A DNA stretch of 64,000 bases from Oscillibacter faecalis_A (GTDB taxonomy: Bacteria > Bacillota > Clostridia > Oscillospirales > Oscillospiraceae). Made by a program: the position numbers and the translations under genes. This document shows positions 8,420 to 19,514 of this stretch, piece by piece; the first letter of the stretch is position 1; each line of letters begins with the position of its first letter. The notes under the pieces were generated by a model. That model was not told where the DNA came from, searched no databases, and saw nothing but the letters and a program-made list of their open reading frames with translations. The stretch lies in NCBI RefSeq assembly GCF_029218125.1, contig NZ_JARFXX010000005.1, positions 62,001 to 126,000 on the forward strand, given 5' to 3'.

Positions 8420-8704
8420 TTACTCCACGATTGCCAGAATATCGCCCTGACGGACGACCACGTACTCAACGTCCTCCAGCGTGACCTTCGTACCGGCATA
8501 CTGGCTGGTGATGACCTTATCGCCGGGCTTCACGGTCATGGTGACCTCCTTGCCGTCCACCATGCCGCCGGGGCCCACGGAAATGACCTCTGCCACAGAG
8601 GGCTTCTCCTTGGCGGAGCCGGTGAGGATGATGCCGCCCTTGGTGGTCTCCTCAGTCTCTACCATTTTCAAAATCACGCGATCAGATAACGGGGTGAGTT
8701 TCAT
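8420..8704 (-). CDS. groES: Co-chaperonin GroES (10 kDa)
   Basis: 94 aa from ATG at 8704, preceded by TAAGGAGGA; a longer frame to 8758 enters the promoter and is not used. Sequence MKLTPLSDRVILKMVETEET, the mobile-loop segment GGIILTGSAKEKP and the end VVRQGDILAIVE are typical. It caps GroEL. Confidence 0.98.
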   Translation of the reverse strand: MKLTPLSDRVILKMVETEETTKGGIILTGSAKEKPSVAEVISVGPGGMVDGKEVTMTVKPGDKVITSQYAGTKVTLEDVEYVVVRQGDILAIVE

Positions 8705-8751
8705 TTGGGATTCCTCCTTATATATTTTCATAAGATAAAACAAATTCAGCG

Positions 8752-8778
8752 TTAGCACTCAACTCTCTCGAGTGCTAA
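8752..8778. promoter_or_regulatory. CIRCE operator (HrcA binding site)
   Basis: TTAGCACTC-N9-GAGTGCTAA, an exact match to the CIRCE consensus, about 50 bp upstream of groES. It is known to bind the HrcA repressor in Firmicutes. hrcA itself is not in the window. Confidence 0.97.
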
Positions 8779-8984
8779 CGCTGTTATCATAGTACACTTG
8801 CCCCGGTTTGTAAAGGGGGAATTTGTAAATAACTTATGAAGTTTTCGCCGCTATGGTTCCGCTCATGTACCGCCATTTCGGCAAATTCTGTGAAAATTCA
8901 GATACAAAATGTAATATTCGACAATAAAATTATCTTTTGTATTTAAAAATTTCCGATGAATGTGCCGCATCGGCATAATCAGAA

Positions 8985-10094
8985 TCACCTTCCGTACATA
9001 AATACGTCACATTTGATCATGCCGTTGTAGAGCTTGCGCTTTTTGTCCGCCTGCTTTCCGAAGCACCGCTCAAACTCCGTATGGGAGCTGAGCACCAGCA
9101 CCCGCCACTTGGGGGGCAGGTCCCGGAGGGCCGCGCCGAACATTCGATACAGGTCCTCGGCCTCCTTCTTTTCCAGCAGCCGCTCGCCGTAGGGAGGGTT
9201 GGTGACCAACTGGCCGTACTCGCTGTCCCGGTGGAATTTTCCGGCGTCCGCCACCTCAAAGCGGATGCAGTCATCCACACCGGCCAGCTCCGCGTTGTGC
9301 CGCGCCAAATCCACGGCGGCGGGGTCAATGTCACCGCCCCAGATGTCATAATGGCCGTGGAATTCCTTGTCCATGGCCTCGTCCCCGGCCTCCAGCCACA
9401 GCTTGGAGTCCATGTTTTTCCACTTCTGAGCGGCGAAGCTGCGGTCCAGTCCCGGCGCCCGGTTCTTGGCGATGAGCGCCGCCTCAATGGGAATGGTGCC
9501 GCTGCCGCAGAAGGGGTCGCAGAACGGGTCTTGGCCCCGGTAGCGGGAAAGCGTCACCAGCGCCGCCGCCAGCGTCTCCCGCAGGGGGGCGCCCATGTTC
9601 CGCGCCCGGTAGCCACGCTTGTAAAGCCCCTCACCGGAGGTGTCCAGATACAGCGTCGCCACATCCTTGATAATGGCAAATTGAATTTGATACCGGCTGC
9701 CGGACTCCGGCAGGGTCTCCAGACCGTATTTCTCACCTAACCGCTTAGCGGAGGCCTTTTTGACAATGGCCTGACAGGCGGGAACAGAGTGGAGCTGGGA
9801 GTTCAAGGAATAGCCCTTTACAGGAAATTCCCCGTCCCGGGGGATATAATCCTCCCACGGCAGCGCGTAAACACCCTGAAACAGCGCCTCAAAATCCCGA
9901 ACGGGGAAGGAGCCCAGCTCCATCAGCACCCGTGCGCCGCAGCGCAGATTGATGTTCAGCCGCGCAATGTCCGCCATGGTACCGTCGCAGTGCACCCGGC
10001 CGTTTTCCGCCCGGACGTTCTTCAGCTCCAAACGGCGCATTTCCTCCGCCACCAGACTCTCCAAACCAAATAGACAAGGGACCGTCAATGTCAT
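8985..10094 (-). CDS. THUMP-domain class I RNA methyltransferase (RlmL/YpsC-like)
   Basis: 369 aa. The N-terminal half carries a ferredoxin-like/THUMP region (CLFGLESLVAEEMRRLEL to about residue 160). The C-terminal half is a Rossmann methyltransferase with DPFCGSGTIPIEAALIA (SAM site), GGDIDPAAVDLARHNAELAG and the N6/N2-methylase signature TNPPYGERL. Bacillus YpsC-type members are putative 23S rRNA G2445-type N2-methyltransferases; that specificity is family knowledge, not shown here. Monocistronic by position. Confidence 0.93.
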   Translation of the reverse strand: MTLTVPCLFGLESLVAEEMRRLELKNVRAENGRVHCDGTMADIARLNINLRCGARVLMELGSFPVRDFEALFQGVYALPWEDYIPRDGEFPVKGYSLNSQLHSVPACQAIVKKASAKRLGEKYGLETLPESGSRYQIQFAIIKDVATLYLDTSGEGLYKRGYRARNMGAPLRETLAAALVTLSRYRGQDPFCDPFCGSGTIPIEAALIAKNRAPGLDRSFAAQKWKNMDSKLWLEAGDEAMDKEFHGHYDIWGGDIDPAAVDLARHNAELAGVDDCIRFEVADAGKFHRDSEYGQLVTNPPYGERLLEKKEAEDLYRMFGAALRDLPPKWRVLVLSSHTEFERCFGKQADKKRKLYNGMIKCDVFMYGR

Positions 10095-10127
10095 AGCCCG
10101 TGTCTCCTTTCAAACATTTTTACACTC

Positions 10128-10401
10128 TACCATCAATTGATAAGGGCAAATATGCTTTCCAGCGGCCTAAATAGCCGCTGATTTTGTCATTGTCCTTGGC
10201 TTGCACCAGCAAGCCTTCGTCCGCTTCCGCATCAGCGCCCATTTTTGCTCGCTGGAAAGTCCTTCGGAGTTTTTCGGGATCGGAAACGGCGGCTCAGCGA
10301 GGCTGACGAAGCAGCCGGGCCGCTGCCCGGCAATGAGGAAAACGAAGCTGGATGTTGTTTCAGTTCCGAAAAACTGTGTTTGCCCTTATCAACTGATGGT
10401 A
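10128..10401. mobile_element. MITE-like element with 22-bp terminal inverted repeats
   Basis: The left end ACCATCAATTGATAAGGGCA and the right end (read on the minus strand) ACCATCAGTTGATAAGGGCA differ at one base and continue as AA; an extra TA at both outer ends could be a target duplication. The ~270-bp interior has a second inverted pair (CTTTCCAGCG near 10155, CGCTGGAAAG near 10250) and no credible gene. The size, ends and lack of coding are those of a non-autonomous transposon. Confidence 0.65.
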
Positions 10402-10491
10402 TCATAACAGATTGTAACACAAATGAAAATAGCTTTTTGCGCGGAATTGTGCTACGATAGCAGCAGAATTGAAAACAGGAGGTGCTGTTTG

Positions 10492-10935
10492 ATGATGAAT
10501 TGGCTCTGGCTGGGTGCGGCTGTTGTGTTTGGGCTGATCGAGGCCGCCACGGCGGCGCTGGTGTCCGTATGGTTTGTGGGCGGCGCGGTGGCCGCGCTGC
10601 TGGTGTCCCTGCTGGGCGGGGCGCTGTGGCTTCAGATACTACTGTTTCTTGCGGTGTCCGCCGTGATTTTGGCCCTGACCCGGCCGCTGGTGAAGAAAAT
10701 GGCGGGCCATGTTCAGCCCACCAATCTGGACCAGACCATCGGCGCCTCTGCCCGGGTGACGGAGGACATCGACGACGCCGCCGGTACCGGCGCCGTATAT
10801 GTAAAGGGGAAAATGTGGACAGCCCGCAGCAGCAGCGGCGCGACCATTCCCATCGGCACAGAAGTGACCGTGGAGCGAATAGAGGGTGTGAAGCTCTATG
10901 TAACGCCTGTCCGTGCGGAGACGCACCGTGGATAA
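10492..10935 (+). CDS. NfeD-like membrane protein
   Basis: 147 aa from ATG at 10492, 8 nt after AGGAGG. Two or three membrane helices fill residues about 3-65 (WLWLGAAVVFGLIEAATAAL and a later LLFLAVSAVILALTRPLV). They are followed by a soluble OB-fold domain (IGASARVTEDIDDAAGTG, VYVKGKMWTARS, GTEVTVERIEGVKLYVTPV), the NfeD C-terminal domain. It belongs to the short NfeD class usually paired with an SPFH/flotillin protein, but no partner is adjacent. It overlaps the start of the next gene by 8 nt, so the two are translationally coupled. Confidence 0.85.
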   Translation: MMNWLWLGAAVVFGLIEAATAALVSVWFVGGAVAALLVSLLGGALWLQILLFLAVSAVILALTRPLVKKMAGHVQPTNLDQTIGASARVTEDIDDAAGTGAVYVKGKMWTARSSSGATIPIGTEVTVERIEGVKLYVTPVRAETHRG

Positions 10936-11395
10936 GAAAATCCGTCTGGCGGCTGTTAAGGAGCGAACGCCACGGCTGATCGAGGCGCTGACCGCCGTGT
11001 GGGAGCATTCCGTCCGGGCCACGCACCATTTTCTCTCCGAGCCGGAGATTCTGCGGATTCGCGCTTACGTTCCGCAGGCCGTCGGCGGCGTCGCGCAGCT
11101 TGTCGCGGCGGAAAATCAGGCGGGGGAGCCGGTGGGCTTCATGGGCGTGGAGAACGGGCGGCTGGAAATGCTGTTCCTTGCACCGGAAGCCCGAGGCTGC
11201 GGTCGTGGCGGGCGGCTGCTCCGCTGCGGCATTGAGCAGTACGGCGTTCGGGAGGTCACGGTGAACGAGCAGAACCCGCAGGCCGTGGACTTTTACGCCC
11301 ACTTTGGCTTCCGAACCTACCGCCGGACGGAGCGGGACGAGGAGGGCGGCCCCTATCCGCTGCTGTATATGCGTCTGCCCTCTGACTGCCCGTAA
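10928..11395 (+). CDS. GNAT N-acetyltransferase (YjaB-like)
   Basis: 155 aa from GTG at 10928, overlapping the NfeD stop; a frame to 10913 is longer but lacks a ribosome site. LTAVWEHSVRATHHFLSEPE is the typical opening of YjaB-type acetyltransferases. The acetyl-CoA loop LFLAPEARGCGRGGRLL and the end VNEQNPQAVDFYAHFGF are present. The substrate is unknown. Confidence 0.85.
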   Translation: MDKKIRLAAVKERTPRLIEALTAVWEHSVRATHHFLSEPEILRIRAYVPQAVGGVAQLVAAENQAGEPVGFMGVENGRLEMLFLAPEARGCGRGGRLLRCGIEQYGVREVTVNEQNPQAVDFYAHFGFRTYRRTERDEEGGPYPLLYMRLPSDCP

Positions 11396-11407
11396 ACAAA
11401 TTACAAA

Positions 11408-11444
11408 AGGCCGTGCCCCGCTGAATGCGGGGCACGGCCTTTCT
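11408..11444. terminator. Bidirectional terminator
   Basis: AGGCCGTGCCCCGC-TGAAT-GCGGGGCACGGCCT with A-rich and T-rich sides. It lies between convergent genes and can serve both. Confidence 0.9.
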
Positions 11445-11454
11445 GTTCTCAGCT

Positions 11455-13239
11455 TTATTGAGTCAGGGGACCAAGGCTGATGTCCATGTCTATCTCAAAG
11501 GCACGGTACCATGGAAAGCGATAGCCGGAAAGACTGACCGTGCCCCACCGGGCGGTCTCGGCCGCTCCGTCCGTCAGCCGGATACACATTCGGCTCCGCT
11601 CCAAGTTTTTCAGCACCGGCGCGGCGGCCTGCTCCATCCCGGCCTCCAGTCGGGCGGTGATGGCGCTGCGGTCCAGCTCCGGATTGCAGAAATTGTTGGG
11701 GTCGCCTCCCAGCTCATTCCGCACGTAGGATAGAATGTCCTCCCGTACCACGTTTTTATAGCAGAAGTCCTTTATAATGCTGTCCGCCAGCGCCTTTTGG
11801 AACGCGGCCTCCTCGCTCTGCGAGGTCTGTCCCAGCACCAGGTGGGCGTACCGCGCCGCGCCGTGGCTCAGCGCCGTGCCGGTGACGATGGCCATGTCCA
11901 GAAAGCCCGCATAGCTCAAAAGCCCGCCCAGCGCCGCCTTTTTTACCAGCGCATCATGGAACGCCGTACCGTACCGGCCATTCCCAGCATCGATGAGAAT
12001 GACAAGCTGCCCTTTTTCCTCGCAGGCGTTCAGTGTGCGGATGAGCTCGTCATAGTACGTTTGCTGTTTTCCTTCGTCCGCCGGCTGGGTCAGCACCAAA
12101 ATCTGCACCTCTGCCTGCTCTGCCGAGGGGACGCGCTTCATGCCGAAATAGTCGATGTGCTCATCTACGATTTCCGTCAGGGGCTTATAGTCATATTCAC
12201 AGGCGGGCTGATTCTCCGTGCCGCCAAAGTAGGACACGAACACATGGGGATAGACCCGGGTATCCTCCGTCTCGGAAAGGTACAGCTTTGTCACCGCCTT
12301 GAAGGCCAGATCGTCCACGCCGGAGAGAATCACATCCCCCTCCCGCAGCCGGGTTTGGAGATAGGCGATTTCGTTTTTCTGAATGCAGTCCTCGGAGGAG
12401 GAATCGTCAATGCCGATGAGCACATGGAACTGGCCGCTGCCAAGACTTTGCACCTTTTCCAGCAGCGCGGCGCTGAGGGTCAGCTTATCGAGCCGGTGCT
12501 CCATGTAACGAAGGGCACCATCATACAGCGCATCAGCATTTTCCCCCTCAAAATGCAGCAGATTGTCTCCATCGGCGTCCGTATTGTAAGTGTGCCGGAT
12601 GTTCTCCAGTGTCAGCTCGTCGCCGGTGAGGGTTTTCCGGGGTGCCGCGCCCATGGTCCGCATGGCGTTGTAGTATTCCAGTGTCCCGCCTGCGTAGCCC
12701 ACGGTGGGGGCAAGGCGCATTACGCTGTCCAGCAGCCATACCTCATTGCCGGGGTCGGCGGCCAGCGCGCCTAAAAGTCCGTCTATCAACTCCGTCAGGG
12801 GCCAGTCCATGCCGTTTCGCTCCGCGGTGGTCCCGGCCACGCGGGAGGCCACCAGCCCGCCGTAGAGCATTTGGTCCATGGAGAGAATGTAGCGGTCGCA
12901 CCCCGCCGCCTCCTGCTCCAAAACCCAGTCATAGAGCGCGGAGGGGGAGCCGTGGGGAAAGCTCTGCGGCATGGGGTCCAGACCGTTTTCCGCGCAGTAG
13001 TCCTCACTCTGCCCGTCCAGCAGCGTTTTGTATGTCCATTCCTCCGGCATATTTAAAGTGTAGCCGAGGCTTTCCGCAAGATACACCACCCGGCCCACAT
13101 TGTCCGGCCGGTCATCCAGCGGAACATAGGCAACGGCGGTGCTGTCCGCTTCGGCCTCCGGCAGCTCCAAGGGCGCCCGGGCGCCGCAGCCGGTGAGCAG
13201 GCACAGCGCCAGCGCCGCCGCTGGGATACGCTTGTTCAT
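11455..13239 (-). CDS. DUF4127-family lipoprotein
   Basis: 594 aa. The lipobox LCLLTGCGA gives Cys19 as the lipidated residue. VAYVPLDDRPDNVGRVVYLA is the typical DUF4127 opening; SMDQMLYGGLVASRV, IGIDDSSSEDCIQKNEI and ILIDAGNGRYGTAF follow. The family is uncharacterised; its conserved acidic and Asn/Asp motifs suggest a hydrolase-like alpha/beta fold, which is inference. It follows YbaB on the same strand but is separated from it by a terminator. Confidence 0.85.
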   Translation of the reverse strand: MNKRIPAAALALCLLTGCGARAPLELPEAEADSTAVAYVPLDDRPDNVGRVVYLAESLGYTLNMPEEWTYKTLLDGQSEDYCAENGLDPMPQSFPHGSPSALYDWVLEQEAAGCDRYILSMDQMLYGGLVASRVAGTTAERNGMDWPLTELIDGLLGALAADPGNEVWLLDSVMRLAPTVGYAGGTLEYYNAMRTMGAAPRKTLTGDELTLENIRHTYNTDADGDNLLHFEGENADALYDGALRYMEHRLDKLTLSAALLEKVQSLGSGQFHVLIGIDDSSSEDCIQKNEIAYLQTRLREGDVILSGVDDLAFKAVTKLYLSETEDTRVYPHVFVSYFGGTENQPACEYDYKPLTEIVDEHIDYFGMKRVPSAEQAEVQILVLTQPADEGKQQTYYDELIRTLNACEEKGQLVILIDAGNGRYGTAFHDALVKKAALGGLLSYAGFLDMAIVTGTALSHGAARYAHLVLGQTSQSEEAAFQKALADSIIKDFCYKNVVREDILSYVRNELGGDPNNFCNPELDRSAITARLEAGMEQAAAPVLKNLERSRMCIRLTDGAAETARWGTVSLSGYRFPWYRAFEIDMDISLGPLTQ

Positions 13240-13274
13240 AAAAACCTCCCGATTTGAAAGTAAGCGGATTGAAA

Positions 13275-13304
13275 AATAAGCGGAGCCGGAGGGCTCCGCT
13301 TATT
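13275..13304 (-). terminator. Terminator after the ybaB gene
   Basis: AATAAGCGGAGCC-GGAG-GGCTCCGCTTATT, followed on the minus strand by a T-run. It ends the dnaX-ybaB transcript. Confidence 0.85.
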
Positions 13305-13316
13305 CCGTGCAATTTT

Positions 13317-13679
13317 TTACAGACCGAACTTGCTCAGGTCCAGTCCGCCGGTGATACCGTCCATGCTTTTGTCCATGGCCTCACCGGCCTGACGCAGCGC
13401 CTCGTTGACAGCGGAGACCACCAGATCCTGCAGCATCTCCACATCCTCGGGGTCCACGGCCTCGGGCTTGATGTGGATAGAGATGACCTCCTTCTTGCCG
13501 TTGACCTTGGCCTCCACAACGCCGCCACCGACGCTGGCGGAAAACTCCTGCGCCTCAACGGCGTTCTGCGCCTCGGTCATTTTCTCCTGCATATCCGCGA
13601 TCTTCTGCTGCAGCTCCGCCTGACGGGCGGCTCCGGAAATTTTGCCGTTGGTAAAACCACGGCGTGCACTGTAACCCAT
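13317..13679 (-). CDS. YbaB/EbfC nucleoid-associated protein
   Basis: 120 aa, usual length plus a short N-terminal extension. A helical segment (LQQKIADMQEKMTEAQNAVE) precedes the conserved ASVGGGVVEAKVNGKKEVIS and LQDLVVSAVNEAL. It binds DNA as a dimer. It lies 23 bp after dnaX, the standard dnaX-ybaB arrangement, usually followed by recR, which is absent here. Confidence 0.95.
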   Translation of the reverse strand: MGYSARRGFTNGKISGAARQAELQQKIADMQEKMTEAQNAVEAQEFSASVGGGVVEAKVNGKKEVISIHIKPEAVDPEDVEMLQDLVVSAVNEALRQAGEAMDKSMDGITGGLDLSKFGL

Positions 13680-13702
13680 GGTAAATTTCTCCTTTTTCCT
13701 GA

Positions 13703-15481
<1,779 letters not shown>

Positions 15482-15530
15482 GGAACACACCTCCTGAAAA
15501 ACAGTCTGCCATCATGCGGCATGACCGCAT

Positions 15531-15676
15531 AAAAGCATCCTCCGTTTGCAGACACGGAACCGGCGTCCTCGCGGCACATGGAACATCCCGCTTAATGCTG
15601 CTCGGTTCCCCGCCTGACATGGTTCACGGGGCTCCATTGCGCGAGACCGGCTCCGCGTCTGCAAGCGGAGGATGAA
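15531..15676 (-). ncRNA. ffs: Signal recognition particle RNA (4.5S/scRNA type)
   Basis: On the minus strand a ~140-nt rod closes with CATCCTCCGCTTGCAGAC and GTCTGCAAACGGAGGATG. Its apical part holds GTGAACCATGTCAGGCGGGG, then AACCGAGCAGCATTAAG, the conserved S-domain symmetric loop and GNAR-type tip that bind Ffh. A short T-run follows at 15531-15534. The position upstream of dnaX agrees. Confidence 0.9.
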
Positions 15677-15782
15677 TTGCGAAAGCTATTATACGATATT
15701 CCGTAAAAATTATCAACTGGAAATTTCAAATTTCCCGTAGGAGTGCTCTTTTTTCTGCGTTCAGGGCTGCCTGACCGACTTT

Positions 15783-16550
15783 TTACGGAATACGGAACAG
15801 CCGCCGGCCGTTTTCCCAAGTGATAGCGGTCAGCGCCTCCGGCGTCATGCCCTTCCACGCCGCCAGCGTTTCCAGCACGTAGCTTAGGTTCCGACTGTCA
15901 TTCCGCTTGCCGCGCACCGGCACCGGCGCCATATAGGGGGAGTCGGTTTCTACCAGCATCCGCTCCGGCGGTGTGATAGCCGCCACCTCCGGTGCGCGGC
16001 GGGCGTTTTTATAGGTCACAGGCCCGTCAAAGCCAATGTACCAGCCACGCTTCAGCAGCTCCGCCGCCATTTCCGGGGAGCCGGAAAAGCAGTGGAACAC
16101 ACCGGTCACGGCGGGGAACTCCCGGATGATGTCCATGGTGTCTCCGTGGGCCTCCCGGTCATGGATGATGACCGGCAGCCTTAGCTCCTCCGCCAGCGCA
16201 AGCTGCTTGCGGAACACTGTTTTTTGAAGCTCCCGAGGCGGATTTTCCTCCCAGTAGTAGTCGAGGCCGATCTCGCCCACGGCCACCACCTTGGGCCGCG
16301 ATAGGAGCTCCCGCAGCGTGTCCAGCTCGCCTTCATGAAAGCCGCTGCATTCCTCCGGGTGGATTCCGGCGGCGGCGTAAACATGGCTGTATCGCTCCGA
16401 TAGCGCCGCTGCCGCTTGGGACGAGGGAATATCACAGCCGGGGTCCAGCACAAGGCCTACACCGGCGTCCGGCAGTGCGGAGAGCAGGGCATCCCGGTCG
16501 GCGTCAAAGCGGGAATCGTCATAATGAGCATGGGTATCGAAAATCGGCAT
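15783..16550 (-). CDS. tatD: TatD-family metal-dependent DNase
   Basis: 255 aa from ATG at 16550 (MPIFDTHAHYDDSRFD); a frame reaching 16595 adds an unlikely leader. Metal-site motifs are DTHAHYD, AVGEIGLDYYW, VIIHDRE, GVFHCFSGSPE and LVETDSPYMAP. The family shows 3'-5' DNase activity. It is often next to metG or the rnmV-ksgA genes, which are not present here. Confidence 0.95.
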   Translation of the reverse strand: MPIFDTHAHYDDSRFDADRDALLSALPDAGVGLVLDPGCDIPSSQAAAALSERYSHVYAAAGIHPEECSGFHEGELDTLRELLSRPKVVAVGEIGLDYYWEENPPRELQKTVFRKQLALAEELRLPVIIHDREAHGDTMDIIREFPAVTGVFHCFSGSPEMAAELLKRGWYIGFDGPVTYKNARRAPEVAAITPPERMLVETDSPYMAPVPVRGKRNDSRNLSYVLETLAAWKGMTPEALTAITWENGRRLFRIP

Positions 16551-16746
16551 GGCGCACCTCACGTTTTTTATCACTAAATACGATAGTATACACAAAACCG
16601 TGTTATTTGCAAGCGCCTGAGCTTTTATGAAAAATACCCCCCCTATTTTATAAAAATTTTCTCGCGCAGAGAGCAGAAGTGTGGTATACTATATGACCGT
16701 GATTGGCAGGGCGGCTTGATCGCCTGAAAATGGGGGAGGGACGCAC

Positions 16747-17625
16747 ATGGCAGGCCGCGGCAGAGCACGAAGACACCACATATTCCGCAGACTGTGCCTT
16801 GTGCTGCTGGCAGCTATTCTGTACGTCTTCTGGGGCAACGCCTCTATCGAAACGGACAACGCCGTTTATACCTCCGATGCATTGCCCGCCGCCTTTGACG
16901 GTCTGCGAATCGCACAGCTCAGCGACCTTCACTGCAAGGAGTTCGGCGCGGACAACACCCGGCTGTACGCTGCTGTGGAGCGGGCCGCCCCGGATTTGAT
17001 TTTTCTTACCGGCGACCTTGTTGACGAGTATGCGGAGGAGCCTGTTTCTTATGCCCGGACCGTCGGCGCGGCCCTCAGCGCCATCGCACCCACCTATTTT
17101 GTCACCGGGAACCATGAGTGGGCGCAGGGCAATGCCGTAGCCGAGGCGGTAAAGACTGCGCTGTCGGAGAGCGGCGTTACGGTGCTCTCCAACGAATTTG
17201 TGCCGCTGGAGCAAGACGGGCAGACGATTTTCATTGCCGGAATCGATGACCCCAACGGCTATGCCGACCAACTGACGCCCGCGGAGCTGGCGCAGCGGCT
17301 GTATACGCAATACGCCGACCCCTTCTGGCTGCTGCTGGCCCATCGGAATAATCTTTTTAACGGCCGCTACTGCCGCTTGGGCGCGGACCTGACCTTCAGC
17401 GGCCACGCCCACGGCGGCATCTGGCGCCTGCCCTTTACGGACGGACTGCTGGACACGAACCTGAACTGGTTCCCCTCCTTCACCAGCGGCTTTTACCACT
17501 GTACGGACGAGGACTGCGCGGGCGCGGAGGTGTTTGTCTCCCGGGGACTCGGCAATTCTCCCAAATGGGCGCTTCGCCTGTTTAACCGGCCGCAGCTTGC
17601 GGTCATTACCCTGAAAAAAGGATAG
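16747..17625 (+). CDS. Membrane-anchored metallophosphoesterase (YkuE/YaeI-like)
   Basis: 292 aa. One N-terminal membrane helix (LCLVLLAAILYVFW, after a basic start), then all calcineurin-type motifs: LSDLHCKEFG, FLTGDLVDEY, FVTGNHEWAQ, LLLAHRN and TFSGHAHGGIW. Relatives hydrolyse phosphate esters or cleave UDP-sugar/lipid pyrophosphates; the substrate is not known. An extended -10 (TGGTATACT) lies at about 16682-16690. mnmG follows after 4 bp. Confidence 0.92.
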   Translation: MAGRGRARRHHIFRRLCLVLLAAILYVFWGNASIETDNAVYTSDALPAAFDGLRIAQLSDLHCKEFGADNTRLYAAVERAAPDLIFLTGDLVDEYAEEPVSYARTVGAALSAIAPTYFVTGNHEWAQGNAVAEAVKTALSESGVTVLSNEFVPLEQDGQTIFIAGIDDPNGYADQLTPAELAQRLYTQYADPFWLLLAHRNNLFNGRYCRLGADLTFSGHAHGGIWRLPFTDGLLDTNLNWFPSFTSGFYHCTDEDCAGAEVFVSRGLGNSPKWALRLFNRPQLAVITLKKG

Positions 17626-17629
17626 AGCT

Positions 17630-19501
17630 ATGGATACCTTTTTTGCCGGACAATTTGATATCGCTGTCATCGGCGCGGGCCACGCCGGCATCGAGGCGGC
17701 GCTGGCCGCCGCCCGCCTTGGCCTTGAGACCATCGTTTTTACCATCAATCTGGACGCTGTGGGCAATATGCCCTGCAATCCCGCCATCGGCGGCACCGGC
17801 AAGGGCCACCTTGTCCGGGAACTGGACGCGCTGGGGGGCGAAATGGCCAGAGCGGCGGACGAGTGCTGCATTCAGTACCGCCTTTTGAATCTGCGGAAGG
17901 GGCCCGCTGTCTGGTCTCTCCGGGCGCAGGCGGACCGCCGGAAGTATCAGGAGCGGATGAAGCACACGCTGGAGCTGCAGGACCATCTGACCGTGCGGCA
18001 GGGACAGGTGACAGAGGTGCGGACAGAGCACGGCGCGGTCAGCGCCGTTGCGCTCTCCACCGGCGCGGTGTACGGGGCGCGGGCTGTGGTTTTGGCCACG
18101 GGCACGTATCTGAAGGGCCGCACCATCATCGGCGACTGCGTGGAGGACTCCGGCCCGGACGGAATGCACGCTGCCGGGCCGCTGACGGACTCCCTTTTGA
18201 AGCTGGGGCTGCCTCTGCGGCGGTTCAAGACCGGTACGCCGCCCCGGGTCAACGCCCGGACGGTAGACTTTGACGAAATGGAGGTTCAGCCGGGGGACGA
18301 GCGCCCGGTGCCGTTTTCCTATTCCACGGAATCGCCGCCCCACAACCGGGCGGTGTGCTGGCTGACATGGACCACGGAGGAAACGAAGCGCATCGTGCAG
18401 GAAAACCTCTCCCGCGCTCCCATGTACTCCGGGCTTATCGAGGGCATCGGCCCCCGGTACTGTCCCAGCTTTGAAACGAAGATCGTCCGTTTTCCGGATA
18501 AGCTCCGCCACCAGCTTTTTGTGGAGCCTATGGGACTGAATACCGAGGAGCTGTATATACAGGGCTTTTCCTCCTCCATGCCGGAGGAGGTGCAGGTGCA
18601 GATGCTTCACAGCGTTCCGGGCCTGCGCCACGCGGTGATGACCCGTCCGGCCTACGCCATTGAGTATGACTGCATTGACCCGCTGGCGCTGCTGCCTACG
18701 CTGGAAACGAAACAGGTTCCCGGGCTATACGGCGCGGGGCAGTTCAACGGCTCCTCCGGGTATGAGGAGGCTGCCGTGCAGGGCTTTGTGGCCGGTGTCA
18801 ACGCTGCCCGGAAGCTGAAGGGGGAGAGCCCCTTTATCCTCTCTCGGGCGGAGAGCTACATCGGTACCCTCATTGACGACCTTGTGACCAAGGGCACCAA
18901 CGAACCCTACCGCATCATGACCTCCCGCAGCGAGTACCGGCTGGTGCTGCGGCAGGACAATGCCGACCTCCGGCTGACGAAGCGGGGCTACGACATCGGC
19001 CTTGTGCCGGAGGAACGGCTCCGGGCGGTGGAGGAAAAGTACGCTGCCGTGGAGCGGGAGATCAAGCGGCTGGAGCATACCGGCGTGGCCCCCTCCCCGG
19101 CGCTGACGGAGTTCCTCACGGCCCACGGTACCGCCGACGCGCCGGATGGCTGCTCACTGCTGGCTCTTTTGAAGCGGCCTCAGCTCCATTATGCGGAGCT
19201 GGCCCCCTTTGACCCGGACCGCCCGCCGCTGCCCGCCGATGTTGCGGAGGAAATTGAAATTTCTGTGAAGTATGAGGGCTATATCAAGCGCCAGCTTCAG
19301 CAGGTGGCGGAGTTCAAGCGGGTGGAGGGGCATAAGCTCCCTCCGGACATGGATTACAATTCCATTCAGGGTCTCCGGCTGGAGGCGCGGGAAAAGCTCT
19401 CTGCCGTACGGCCTATGGATTTGGGACAGGCGTCCCGTATTTCCGGCGTCAGCCCCGCCGACGTAACGGCGCTGATGATCTGGTTGGAAAATAACCGCTG
19501 A
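17630..19501 (+). CDS. mnmG: tRNA uridine-5-carboxymethylaminomethyl modification enzyme MnmG (GidA)
   Basis: 623 aa, full length. The FAD site is FDIAVIGAGHAGIEAALAAA; NPAIGGTGKGHLVRELDALG and GTYLKGRTIIG are MnmG signatures, and two conserved Cys regions are kept (QYRLLNLRKGPAVWSLRAQ nearby). With MnmE it modifies U34 of tRNAs reading NNA/NNG codons. mnmE is not in the window. Confidence 0.98.
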   Translation: MDTFFAGQFDIAVIGAGHAGIEAALAAARLGLETIVFTINLDAVGNMPCNPAIGGTGKGHLVRELDALGGEMARAADECCIQYRLLNLRKGPAVWSLRAQADRRKYQERMKHTLELQDHLTVRQGQVTEVRTEHGAVSAVALSTGAVYGARAVVLATGTYLKGRTIIGDCVEDSGPDGMHAAGPLTDSLLKLGLPLRRFKTGTPPRVNARTVDFDEMEVQPGDERPVPFSYSTESPPHNRAVCWLTWTTEETKRIVQENLSRAPMYSGLIEGIGPRYCPSFETKIVRFPDKLRHQLFVEPMGLNTEELYIQGFSSSMPEEVQVQMLHSVPGLRHAVMTRPAYAIEYDCIDPLALLPTLETKQVPGLYGAGQFNGSSGYEEAAVQGFVAGVNAARKLKGESPFILSRAESYIGTLIDDLVTKGTNEPYRIMTSRSEYRLVLRQDNADLRLTKRGYDIGLVPEERLRAVEEKYAAVEREIKRLEHTGVAPSPALTEFLTAHGTADAPDGCSLLALLKRPQLHYAELAPFDPDRPPLPADVAEEIEISVKYEGYIKRQLQQVAEFKRVEGHKLPPDMDYNSIQGLRLEAREKLSAVRPMDLGQASRISGVSPADVTALMIWLENNR

Positions 19502-19514
19502 AAGAAGGAGAACC

